Source: Octadecabacter sp. (GTDB lineage: Bacteria; Pseudomonadota; Alphaproteobacteria; Rhodobacterales; Rhodobacteraceae). Taken from it: 5,593 nucleotides of DNA. The stretch spans positions 1 through 5,593 of the forward strand of contig DQCL01000044.1 in the NCBI GenBank assembly GCA_003533975.1, given 5' to 3'. Made by a program: the position numbers and the translations under genes. A model generated the notes under the pieces. It had not been told where the DNA came from, searched no databases, and saw nothing but the letters and a program-made list of their open reading frames with translations. Shown one piece after another: positions 1 to 5,593 of this stretch (position 1 is the first letter of the stretch; every line of letters starts with the position of its first letter).

Positions 1-977
1 GGCGTGCCAAAGGTCGGCGCGCCGCTGTTCATGTCGATGGAGGTCACAAAGGTGCCCATAATCACTGGCGCACCGGGGCGAATGATTTGGCTATAGGCGA
101 TGCCCGCCATCACTTCAGCGAGAACCTGTGTCAATGTGCCAACGACGGACACGGGTGCCATTGCGCCCCCGACGATAAACGGAGAGATAATCGCCGCCTG
201 GTTGTGCGCCGCGTAGACCTCAAGTGCACCCATCATCGTCGCGTCAAAGGTTAACGGTGAGTTGATATTAATCAGTGACGTCATGACCGTATTGTCAGCC
301 ACAAATTCCTTGCCGAACAAAATCTCGCACATTTCAATGCTGTCTTTCGCGCGGCTCGGCTCTGTTACGGACCCCATGAATGGTTTGTCCGATAGCGTCA
401 TATGCGCCATCAGCATATCAAGGTGGCGCTTGTTAACCGGAACATCTGTTGGCTCGCACACGGTCCCGCCGGAATGGTGTAGCCACTTGGACATATAGGC
501 AAGCTTCACGAATTTTTCGAAGTCAGCGATTGTCGCGTAACGACGGCCACCTTCTACGTCGCGCACGAAGGGCGGACCATATACAGGTGCCAGCACAAGA
601 TTGTCGCCGCCGATCGTGACATTGCGTTCAGGGTTGCGCGCATGTTGAACAAACGTGCTGGGCGCTGTGGCACAAAGCTTACGGGCGAGACCTTTGGGAA
701 TGCGAACTCGCTCGCCAGTGACTTCTGCGCCAACGGATTTCCAACGCTCAAGCGCTTCAGGATTGTCGACAAAAGCAACACCGATTTCTTCCAGTACTGT
801 TTCTGCGTTGGCCTCGATAATATCGAGCGCCTCTTCCGACAGCATCTCAAGATTCGGGATTTTGCGTTCGATCGTTTTTGCCGTCTCAAAGCTAACAGCA
901 GAACGTTCTGCGCGTCGTGCGGCACCGCCGCCCCCACGTCCGCGTCGTGCTGGTGCCTTTTGTGCTGCGTCCGACAT
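1..977 (-). CDS. Trimethylamine methyltransferase (MttB) family protein, 3' part missing
   Basis: Translating the minus strand from the ATG at 977-975 gives an uninterrupted reading frame of 325 full codons that runs off the left edge, so the C-terminus is not seen. The protein resembles the MttB/COG5598 family, which moves a methyl group from a quaternary or tertiary amine (trimethylamine, glycine betaine, proline betaine and similar) to a corrinoid protein in the cytoplasm. Family-like stretches include an N-terminal helix (LSEEALDIIEANAETVLEEIG, about 46-66), APVYGPPFVRDVEGGRR (130-146), SGGTVCEPTDVP (169-180) and NSGAPTFGTP at the cut end. Members are usually near 480-520 residues, so about two thirds is present. 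Residues 8-26 are an unusual Arg/Gly/Ala-rich tail. No in-frame TAG occurs, but the region where methanogen MttB carries pyrrolysine (around residue 330) lies just beyond the window. The substrate cannot be assigned. A Shine-Dalgarno sequence supports the start. The gene is divergent from guaA. Family call is firm; precise activity is open. Confidence 0.9.
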   Translation of the reverse strand, partial: MSDAAQKAPARRGRGGGGAARRAERSAVSFETAKTIERKIPNLEMLSEEALDIIEANAETVLEEIGVAFVDNPEALERWKSVGAEVTGERVRIPKGLARKLCATAPSTFVQHARNPERNVTIGGDNLVLAPVYGPPFVRDVEGGRRYATIADFEKFVKLAYMSKWLHHSGGTVCEPTDVPVNKRHLDMLMAHMTLSDKPFMGSVTEPSRAKDSIEMCEILFGKEFVADNTVMTSLININSPLTFDATMMGALEVYAAHNQAAIISPFIVGGAMAPVSVVGTLTQVLAEVMAGIAYSQIIRPGAPVIMGTFVTSIDMNSGAPTFGT

Positions 978-1127
978 CGTAATCACCCTATTAGAATCCT
1001 GTTGATGTGGACGCTACACCGCGCAGCCTCCTCTGATTTGAAAAGAAGCGGCCATTAAGAGGCGAAAGCGACATTGAGTGCCTGCGCATGCTCTTGCGCG
1101 TCGCGCATTCGCGTTTTACGAGACGAC
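978..1127. other. Divergent intergenic region between the MttB-family gene and guaA
   Basis: This 150-base gap must hold the 5' ends of both divergent genes. I see no well-spaced sigma-70 promoter on either strand that I would defend, no purine riboswitch fold and no T-tract terminator. The part next to guaA (about 1083-1113) is rich in short GCGC/CGCG words, with a CGCG-CATT-CGCG mini-stem too short to call a regulatory hairpin. A TTG codon at 1074, in frame with guaA and preceded by AGAGG, would add 18 Cys-rich residues, but family alignment argues against it. Confidence 0.5.
984..989 (-). promoter_or_regulatory. Ribosome binding site of the MttB-family gene
   Basis: Read on the minus strand the sequence is AGGGTG, six bases before the ATG at 977-975. 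It is a reasonable Shine-Dalgarno match and supports that start, giving a protein beginning MSDAAQKAPARRGRG. Confidence 0.6.
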
Positions 1128-2702
1128 ATGGATAATATCACACACGACACCCTCCTTATCATCGACTTTGGTTCCCAAGTGACGCAGCTGATTGCGCGGC
1201 GCCTGCGAGAACAAAACGTCTATTGCGAAATTCACCCGTATCAGAACGTCACAGACGCGGTTTTGGCGGATATCGCGCCGAAAGCGGTGATCCTGTCCGG
1301 CGGGCCGGATTCGGTTACGCGCGAAGGCAGCCCCCGCGCACCTGAAAGCTTGTGGAACATGGGCATTCCGGTTCTTGGAATATGCTACGGCCAGCAAACC
1401 ATGATGACGCAATTGGGCGGTCTTGTTGAAGGCGGTAAGATTTCCGGCGGCGGTGGCACCGCTGAATTTGGTCGCGCCAAGGTAACGCCAAAAGCCGCGC
1501 TTGATCTGCTTGATGGCTGGTTCAGCGATGGTGAAGAACAAGTCTGGATGAGCCACGGTGACCACGTTTCAAAAATCGCCCCCGGTTTTGAGGTTTACGG
1601 AACCTCGCCAAATGCGCCTTACGCAATTTTGGCGGATACGAGCCGCCACTTCTACGGTGTGCAGTTCCACCCTGAGGTTCACCACACCCCACGTGGTGCA
1701 AAGCTCTATGAAAACTTCGTAAAGATTGCCGGTTTCGCGGGTGATTGGACGATGGACGCCTACAAAGACATCGCGATTGAGAAAATTCGTGAACAGGTAG
1801 GCGACAAAAAGGTCATCTGTGGGCTGTCCGGCGGCGTTGATTCATCTGTAACTGCTGCGTTGCTTCACGAAGCGATCGGCGACCAGTTGACCTGTGTGTT
1901 TGTCGATCACGGATTGCTGCGCAAAGATGAAGGCGCGGATGTTATCGCGATGTTCCGTGACAACATGAACCTGCAAGTCATTCACGCGGACGAGGCTGAC
2001 CTGTTCTTGGGCGAACTTGAAGGCCAGTCAGACCCTGAAACCAAGCGTAAGATCATTGGCCGTTTGTTCATCGACGTGTTCCAGAAATACGCCAATGAGA
2101 TTGAGGGTGCCGAGTTCCTTGCGCAGGGGACGCTTTATCCCGATGTCATTGAATCCGTTTCATTTTCCGGCGGCCCATCAGTCACGATCAAGAGCCACCA
2201 CAACGTTGGTGGCCTGCCCGATAAAATGGGCCTAAAGCTGGTCGAACCCCTGCGCGAGCTGTTCAAGGACGAGGTGCGCGTGTTGGGCCATGAGCTTGGC
2301 CTTCCCGCCAGCTTCATTGGTCGCCACCCTTTCCCTGGGCCAGGCCTCGCGATCCGCTGTCCAGGTGAAATTACGCGCGAAAAACTGGATATCCTGCGTG
2401 AAGCTGATGCCGTCTATATTGATCAGATCCGCAAACATGGTCTGTACGATGATATCTGGCAGGCGTTTGTTGCGATCCTGCCTGTCCGCACTGTTGGTGT
2501 AATGGGTGACGGGCGCACGTATGACTTTGCATGCGCCCTGCGTGCTGTAACTTCTGTGGATGGCATGACAGCGGACTACTATCCGTTTTCCCACGAGTTC
2601 TTGGGCGAAACGGCAACGCGCATCATCAATGAAGTCGCGGGCATTAACCGCGTCACCTATGACATCACTTCCAAACCCCCCGGAACCATCGAGTGGGAAT
2701 AA
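1128..2702 (+). CDS. guaA: GMP synthase (glutamine-hydrolysing)
   Basis: GuaA amidates XMP to GMP using glutamine and ATP, the last step of guanine nucleotide synthesis in the cytoplasm. The 524-residue product is full length (E. coli GuaA is 525). The class I glutamine amidotransferase domain fills about 1-205, with nucleophile Cys86 in GICYGQQ and the His181/Glu183 pair in QFHPEVHHT, the same numbering as E. coli. The ATP pyrophosphatase domain follows, with the PP-loop SGGVDSS at 234-240 and [11 protein letters not shown] at 258-268. The C-terminal dimerisation and XMP-binding domain ends in the typical KPPGTIEWE. The start at 1128 was chosen because [17 protein letters not shown] aligns with the family N-terminus; its Shine-Dalgarno is weak (GAG five bases upstream). 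An alternative TTG at 1074 would add a Cys-rich 18-residue leader with no family support. The next gene begins within the guaA stop codon. Confidence 0.98.
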   Translation: MDNITHDTLLIIDFGSQVTQLIARRLREQNVYCEIHPYQNVTDAVLADIAPKAVILSGGPDSVTREGSPRAPESLWNMGIPVLGICYGQQTMMTQLGGLVEGGKISGGGGTAEFGRAKVTPKAALDLLDGWFSDGEEQVWMSHGDHVSKIAPGFEVYGTSPNAPYAILADTSRHFYGVQFHPEVHHTPRGAKLYENFVKIAGFAGDWTMDAYKDIAIEKIREQVGDKKVICGLSGGVDSSVTAALLHEAIGDQLTCVFVDHGLLRKDEGADVIAMFRDNMNLQVIHADEADLFLGELEGQSDPETKRKIIGRLFIDVFQKYANEIEGAEFLAQGTLYPDVIESVSFSGGPSVTIKSHHNVGGLPDKMGLKLVEPLRELFKDEVRVLGHELGLPASFIGRHPFPGPGLAIRCPGEITREKLDILREADAVYIDQIRKHGLYDDIWQAFVAILPVRTVGVMGDGRTYDFACALRAVTSVDGMTADYYPFSHEFLGETATRIINEVAGINRVTYDITSKPPGTIEWE

Positions 2703-3370
2703 TGCGGCTCGTCCGTTACCTCAGGCGGTTGGTAAAACTGGGTATTGCCGCTTTTGTCGCAATGACATTGGCAATGCTCGCGTGGACGTTCCTTTGGCCA
2801 GTGCCTGATGTGCGTGGGATGAAGCAGGCCGATGTAATTTTTTGCCTCGGCGCGGGAATGGATGAGGCAGGCACACTTGATTCCGCCGCCCTGACACGGG
2901 TTGACCGGTGTGTACAGCTGTTTGAGGCAGGCCTTGCCCCTGTGATTGTATTTTCGGGTGGAACCGCGCGTGAAGGTGGCCCAAGCGCTGGTGGGCAAAT
3001 GGCGCTTTATGCGCAGTCCCTTGGTGTTCCCGTAGAAGCCACGATCATTGAAGGTCGGGCCCAATCTACGTTGCAGAACGCCTTATTTTCATTGGACCTT
3101 ACACCTGACGCGCAAGATTTCATCGTCGTAACCGAAGCCTTCCACCTGCCCCGTTCATGGGCGTCCTTTCACTGGGCGCGTTGGGAAATGGGGCTGCCAA
3201 ACACCAAAACATTCCATCTCGTTATGTCCGAAGATGTACGCCGCACCCAACCAGACAACTCCGTCGAATGGCGCGCCTTGGTCCGCGAAAGTTTTGCGAT
3301 CTGGTTTAATGCGGTGCGTGCTTTGGCCTACTCTGTTTCAACAAATAAACCAATTGGCTTGCTTCACTAG
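2702..3370 (+). CDS. YdcF/SanA/ElyC family (DUF218) membrane-anchored protein
   Basis: The 222-residue product has a basic N-terminus (RLVRYLRRLVK), one hydrophobic segment at about 12-33, then a single DUF218 domain. DUF218 hallmarks are visible: DVIFCLGAGMDEAG (44-57), a following R in the helix, VIVFSGGTAREGG (81-93), EGRAQSTLQNA (117-127) and FIVVTEAFHLPRSWASF (140-156). Family members include SanA and ElyC of enterobacteria, linked to envelope integrity, and YdcF; the biochemical reaction is not settled. The positive charges before the helix suggest the domain faces the periplasm. The ATG overlaps the guaA stop (TAATG), so translation is probably coupled to guaA. A GTG at 2693 in the same frame would add only three residues and lies inside guaA; I prefer the ATG. 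The family call is good; the cellular role is unknown. Confidence 0.85.
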   Translation: MRLVRYLRRLVKLGIAAFVAMTLAMLAWTFLWPVPDVRGMKQADVIFCLGAGMDEAGTLDSAALTRVDRCVQLFEAGLAPVIVFSGGTAREGGPSAGGQMALYAQSLGVPVEATIIEGRAQSTLQNALFSLDLTPDAQDFIVVTEAFHLPRSWASFHWARWEMGLPNTKTFHLVMSEDVRRTQPDNSVEWRALVRESFAIWFNAVRALAYSVSTNKPIGLLH

Positions 3371-3394
3371 GTGTACAGTTTAGTGTCGAATCCT

Positions 3395-3760
3395 ATGCGG
3401 TTCTTATTGTCCACTCTTCTAGTCGGCGTTGCGTCTTTTGCGAATGCGCAAGAGCAACCCGAGTTGCTCACAATACCGATTGCGTGCAGTGGCGTTGAGC
3501 CGGAGTGGTCCATTCTTATGGAAGACAACCAAGCGGAATTCGAATATCGTGGAACGTCTGAGATGACGATCATGCTGGACACCCCCACCGAAGGTGCCGA
3601 CTGGCCGCGCGCCTTCACGTTGATTGGACGCGGTGACAGTGCGATTGTGATCATTGAACCAAACGCGTGTGACACAGGCCCATACACCGCGCGAGTGTTG
3701 ACGCAACGTGGTCAAACACCCGTGCTTTTAACAGGGTGTTGCATGTTCTTGCAGGGTTAA
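3395..3760 (+). CDS. Small exported protein, COG3650-like
   Basis: The predicted 121-residue product opens with a clear Sec signal peptide: MRF, a hydrophobic core (LLSTLLVGVASF) and a likely cleavage after ANA at residue 18, leaving a periplasmic protein of about 103 residues. The mature part contains IACSGVEPEWSI (29-40), Cys92 in PNACDTGPYTA, and a terminal LTGCCMFLQG with Cys115 and Cys116. The C-x-G-x-E-P-x-W-S-I start, the central Cys and the closing GCC match what I recall of uncharacterised COG3650 proteins, so this is a tentative family call. No function is known to me. Cys31 is not at a lipobox position, so this is not an obvious lipoprotein. A GTG at 3371, directly after the preceding stop, would add eight residues ahead of the signal peptide; neither start has a good Shine-Dalgarno. 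The 24-base gap to the upstream gene suggests co-transcription with guaA. Confidence 0.7.
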   Translation: MRFLLSTLLVGVASFANAQEQPELLTIPIACSGVEPEWSILMEDNQAEFEYRGTSEMTIMLDTPTEGADWPRAFTLIGRGDSAIVIIEPNACDTGPYTARVLTQRGQTPVLLTGCCMFLQG

Positions 3761-3766
3761 GAACAT
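3743..3766 (+). other. Perfect 8-bp hairpin spanning the stop codon
   Basis: ATGTTCTT at 3743-3750 and AAGAACAT at 3759-3766 are exact inverted repeats around an eight-base loop, and the right arm contains the TAA stop of the small exported protein. There is no T-tract, and the stem is AT-rich, so it is not a canonical intrinsic terminator. It could stabilise the 3' end of the guaA-led message. The sequence just after it (about 3767-3796) is C-rich and G-poor, which would suit Rho loading, but this is speculation. Confidence 0.35.
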
Positions 3767-3826
3767 CCTCAACCACCAAAGCAAATGACATTGCCTTGAA
3801 CAGCTGGGCGCGATCTCAATGTGGAT

Positions 3827-3833
3827 AAGGAAG
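3827..3833 (+). promoter_or_regulatory. Ribosome binding site deciding the EamA start
   Basis: AAGGAAG lies five bases before the ATG at 3839. It sits downstream of the GTG at 3821 in the same frame, so it favours the ATG and removes the six-residue extension MDKEVL from the protein. Confidence 0.75.
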
Positions 3834-3838
3834 TCCTG

Positions 3839-4702
3839 ATGACAAACACAACGCGTGCTGGACTTTGGATGATTGGCGCAATTGTGTCCTTCACATCGAT
3901 GGCAATCGCCGGACGCGCTGTCAGCCTTGAACTTGATACCTTCGAAATCATGATGTTTCGAAGCCTCACGGGGATTGTAATTGTTTTGGTCGTGGCTTCG
4001 TTCGCGGGAACGTTAAGCCAAGTAAACCGCCAGAAATTGGGTTTACATGCACTGCGAAACCTCGCTCATTTTACGGGGCAAAACCTGTGGTTCTTTGCCC
4101 TCACGGTGATCCCGTTAGCACAGGTCTTCGCGTTGGAGTTCACAACCCCGATTTGGGTCATTTTGTTTTCGCCTTTGCTGCTGAAGGAACGTATCACGTG
4201 GATTGGTATGCTCGCCGCCATCATCGGGTTCGCCGGTGTGATGATCGTTACCCAACCGGGCCACACTGCAATTTCATCCGGTACAATTGCCGCCGCCGCC
4301 GCCGCCATCGGGTTCGCGTTGACGGCAATATTCACACGTAAACTGACCCGAAACCAAAGCATCACATGCATTCTGTTTTGGCTGACGGTCCTCCAAGCGA
4401 TCTTTGGAATCATTTGTGCAGGTTATGATGGCGATATCGCCTTCCCGAGCATCACGGCCCTACCTTGGATCATACTGATCGGCTTTGCCGGCCTGATTGC
4501 ACATTTTTGTCTCACGACCGCTCTCTCTCTGGCGCCTGCAAATATCGTCATGCCGATCGACTTCATTCGCCTTCCGGTCATCGCAATCGTCGCGGCACAG
4601 GTTTACAATGAAGTTCTGGATCCGTGGGTCTTTGTCGGCGCTTTCGTGATATTCGCGGCGAATTACCTAAACATTACCTACGGTCAACACGCCAAAGCGT
4701 GA
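3839..4702 (+). CDS. DMT superfamily (EamA) inner-membrane transporter
   Basis: The 287-residue product is strongly hydrophobic with about ten predicted helices (roughly 9-27, 36-56, 70-90, 94-112, 120-138, 150-166, 175-193, 207-224, 232-253, 263-280) and a short charged tail. It shows the family's internal duplication: two EamA repeats, each ending in a helix-Glu-loop-helix unit, LLLKERITWIGMLAAIIGFAGVMIV (114-138) and QVYNEVLDPWVFVGAFVIFAANYL (254-277). Two-repeat members of this family export amino acids, metabolites or nucleotide precursors, or import other small molecules; the substrate cannot be read from sequence. Six consecutive alanines (151-156) open the second repeat. The ATG was chosen for its strong Shine-Dalgarno; an upstream GTG at 3821 is the alternative. 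The 78-base gap from the preceding gene leaves room for its own promoter, though I see no strong one. Complete and intact. Confidence 0.92.
   Translation: MTNTTRAGLWMIGAIVSFTSMAIAGRAVSLELDTFEIMMFRSLTGIVIVLVVASFAGTLSQVNRQKLGLHALRNLAHFTGQNLWFFALTVIPLAQVFALEFTTPIWVILFSPLLLKERITWIGMLAAIIGFAGVMIVTQPGHTAISSGTIAAAAAAIGFALTAIFTRKLTRNQSITCILFWLTVLQAIFGIICAGYDGDIAFPSITALPWIILIGFAGLIAHFCLTTALSLAPANIVMPIDFIRLPVIAIVAAQVYNEVLDPWVFVGAFVIFAANYLNITYGQHAKA
4289..4306 (+). repeat. (GCC)6 trinucleotide repeat inside the EamA gene
   Basis: Six perfect GCC codons encode Ala151-Ala156 at the start of the second EamA repeat, within a predicted membrane helix. Unit gain or loss would keep the frame, so it would change helix length rather than switch the gene off. 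Confidence 0.85.
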
Positions 4703-4716
4703 TGCAAATGTCGCCA

Positions 4717-4757
4717 ATTGGGTACGCTTAGCATTAGACGTAGCGTAACGACCCAAT
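4717..4757. repeat. Bulged 12-bp inverted repeat after the EamA gene
   Basis: The left arm ATTGGGTACGCT (4717-4728) pairs with AGCGT (4742-4746) and ACCCAAT (4751-4757), giving twelve base pairs with a four-base bulge (AACG, 4747-4750) and a 13-base loop. It begins 15 bases after the transporter stop. No T-run follows on either strand, so it is not a standard Rho-independent terminator; it may act as an RNA 3'-end structure or as a protein-binding site just upstream of the candidate promoter of the next gene. An 8-base palindrome CCAATTGG (4714-4721) overlaps the left arm. Confidence 0.5.
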
Positions 4758-4762
4758 AAGAA

Positions 4763-4792
4763 TTGACCAAAACGCTTCAGGCTTCATAGGGT
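4763..4792 (+). promoter_or_regulatory. Candidate sigma-70 promoter of the FadL-like gene
   Basis: TTGACC (4763-4768) is a good -35 match. An 18-base spacer leads to TAGGGT (4787-4792), a weak -10 that keeps the first two bases and final T. Transcription would start near 4799, leaving a leader of about 40 bases. The -35 begins six bases after the inverted repeat, so a factor bound there could affect it. Inferred from consensus only. Confidence 0.35.
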
Positions 4793-4824
4793 GTGTGCAG
4801 GGAAAATACATGCACTCTAGGGAC

Positions 4825-4830
4825 AAGGGA
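4825..4830 (+). promoter_or_regulatory. Ribosome binding site of the FadL-like gene
   Basis: AAGGGA stands eight bases before the ATG at 4839, a normal Shine-Dalgarno position, and supports a start that gives a clean signal peptide. Confidence 0.6.
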
Positions 4831-4838
4831 TAAGAGAC

Positions 4839-5593
4839 ATGAAAAAGTTTATGACAGCAGGCGCAGCCCTGCTTATGACGACAAGCATCGCGGCCGCGGG
4901 TGGTTTGGACCGTTCTGGTCAGGGCATTGGCGTTATTTTTGAAGACGGTGACTACGCAGAGCTGAACTTTGGGTCCGTTTCTCCAGATGTATCGGGCACC
5001 GGTTTGGGTGGTGCGACTGGGAATGTTACGCCGGACTATATGCAACTGGGAATGGCATACAAAACTCAGTTGACAGACCAATTTTCAGTTGCCTTGGTCT
5101 ACGATCAGCCGTTTGGAGCGCACGTGGATTACGACACGGGTAGCGGATATGTTTTAACGACGACGAGTGCAGAAGTTAAATCCGACGGCATCACGATATT
5201 GGGCCGCTACGAAATCAATCCCAACTTTAGCTTTCACGGCGGCTTGCGCTACGTGCAGGCGCAAGGAACCTATGACCGTGCTTCCATCCCAGACCTAGAT
5301 GGCCCGGGTCCATTCATCGCAGTTCCAGAGTACTCGTCAACCTACTCTCAAGACGGTGGTGTCGGATATGTCCTTGGTGGCGCTTATGAACGTCCTGATG
5401 TAGCCCTTCGCGTTGCGATCACGTATAGCAGCGAAATCGATCTGGAACTGGGAAGCGATAACATTAACAGTGCTGGCCTGACGACTACGCTACCAGAATC
5501 TGTGAACCTCGATTTTCAGACAGGTATCGCAGCAGATACATTGCTGTTCGGTTCAGTGCGTTATGTTGCTTGGAACGGCTTTCAATTGGTGGA
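4839..5593 (+). CDS. FadL/OMPP1-type outer-membrane transport protein, 3' part missing
   Basis: The frame is open from the ATG to the right edge, giving 251 residues of an incomplete protein (FadL relatives are usually 350-450). It begins with a Sec signal peptide (MKKFMTAGAALLMTTSIAAA, cleavage probably after residue 20). The mature chain has alternating-polarity strands rich in Tyr, Gly and aromatic residues, as expected for a beta-barrel: for example YMQLGMAYKTQLTDQFSVALVYDQPFGAHVDY, ITILGRYEINPNFSFHGGLRYVQAQGTY and GGVGYVLGGAYERPDVALRVAITYSSEI. The LPESVNLDFQTGIAADTLLFGSVRYVAWNGF stretch near the edge matches the conserved region of FadL proteins with a P-E-S followed by strands and a W-x-x-F. 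FadL proteins let hydrophobic molecules such as fatty acids or aromatics cross the outer membrane; the substrate here is unknown. The N-terminal hatch appears shortened, with no NPA motif. Confidence 0.82.
   Translation, partial: MKKFMTAGAALLMTTSIAAAGGLDRSGQGIGVIFEDGDYAELNFGSVSPDVSGTGLGGATGNVTPDYMQLGMAYKTQLTDQFSVALVYDQPFGAHVDYDTGSGYVLTTTSAEVKSDGITILGRYEINPNFSFHGGLRYVQAQGTYDRASIPDLDGPGPFIAVPEYSSTYSQDGGVGYVLGGAYERPDVALRVAITYSSEIDLELGSDNINSAGLTTTLPESVNLDFQTGIAADTLLFGSVRYVAWNGFQLV

Noticed and set aside
554..1058. Open frames on both strands within and around 554-1058 (including two plus-strand ones of more than 110 codons).
   Set aside because: They lie across the well-supported minus-strand MttB frame, have no recognisable domain, and their composition reads like off-frame translation (Ser/Arg/Cys-rich).
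1099..1114. CGCG-CATT-CGCG followed by TTTT upstream of guaA, considered as an attenuator or terminator.
   Set aside because: The stem is only four pairs and the T-run only four bases, too weak to support a terminator or attenuator call.
1074..1127. An upstream TTG start for guaA that would add an 18-residue Cys-rich leader.
   Set aside because: The internal Met at 1128 aligns with the start of known GuaA proteins and keeps Cys86/His181/Glu183 in E. coli numbering; the leader has no family counterpart.
1116..1565. Minus-strand 149-codon open frame opposite guaA.
   Set aside because: It is fully antisense to a conserved gene, with no domain and no Shine-Dalgarno evidence.
3367..3715. Minus-strand open frames opposite the small exported protein.
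   Set aside because: The plus strand carries a clear signal peptide and conserved Cys pattern; the antisense frames show neither.
4734..5081. Minus-strand 115-codon open frame over the porin start and upstream gap.
   Set aside because: It crosses the signal peptide coding region, the ribosome binding site and the candidate promoter of a well-supported plus-strand gene.
1..5593. A defence system, mobile element, CRISPR array, tRNA or other undescribed multi-gene system.
   Set aside because: Every sizeable open region is accounted for by housekeeping or envelope genes; no transposase, integrase, repeat array, terminal inverted repeats or tRNA cloverleaf was found by eye.

Overview
The window looks like a chromosomal segment of a marine alphaproteobacterium, most likely a Rhodobacterales (Roseobacter-group) member of moderate GC content. 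This is inferred from the gene families and protein sequence style: a non-methanogen MttB-family methyltransferase with an Arg/Gly-rich leader, a GuaA with high identity to the proteobacterial form, and a FadL-like porin starting AGGLDRSGQ. No marker gene fixes the species.

Layout: (1) 1-977, minus strand, is the N-terminal two thirds of a trimethylamine methyltransferase (MttB/COG5598) family protein, cut by the left edge. (2) 978-1127 is a short divergent intergenic region. (3) 1128-2702 is guaA, complete GMP synthase with every catalytic motif intact. (4) 2702-3370 is a YdcF/SanA/ElyC-type (DUF218) membrane-anchored protein whose ATG overlaps the guaA stop by one base. (5) 3395-3760 is a small exported Cys-containing protein resembling COG3650. 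Genes 3 to 5 form a tight same-strand run and are probably co-transcribed. (6) 3839-4702 is a DMT/EamA-family ten-helix transporter with its own strong Shine-Dalgarno sequence. (7) 4703-4838 is an intergenic region with a bulged inverted repeat and a candidate promoter. (8) 4839 to the right edge is the N-terminal part of a FadL/OMPP1-type outer-membrane beta-barrel protein.

The genes do not make one obvious pathway. They mix a core purine-biosynthesis enzyme, a methylamine/betaine-type C1 enzyme, and several envelope proteins (anchored DUF218, exported small protein, inner-membrane DMT transporter, outer-membrane porin). I see no transposase, integrase, phage gene, CRISPR array, tRNA or rRNA, and no convincing undescribed system. 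The most useful leads are the shortened N-terminus of the FadL-like protein, the unassigned substrate of the MttB homologue, the guaA-DUF218 coupling with the small exported protein behind it, and two non-canonical hairpins.
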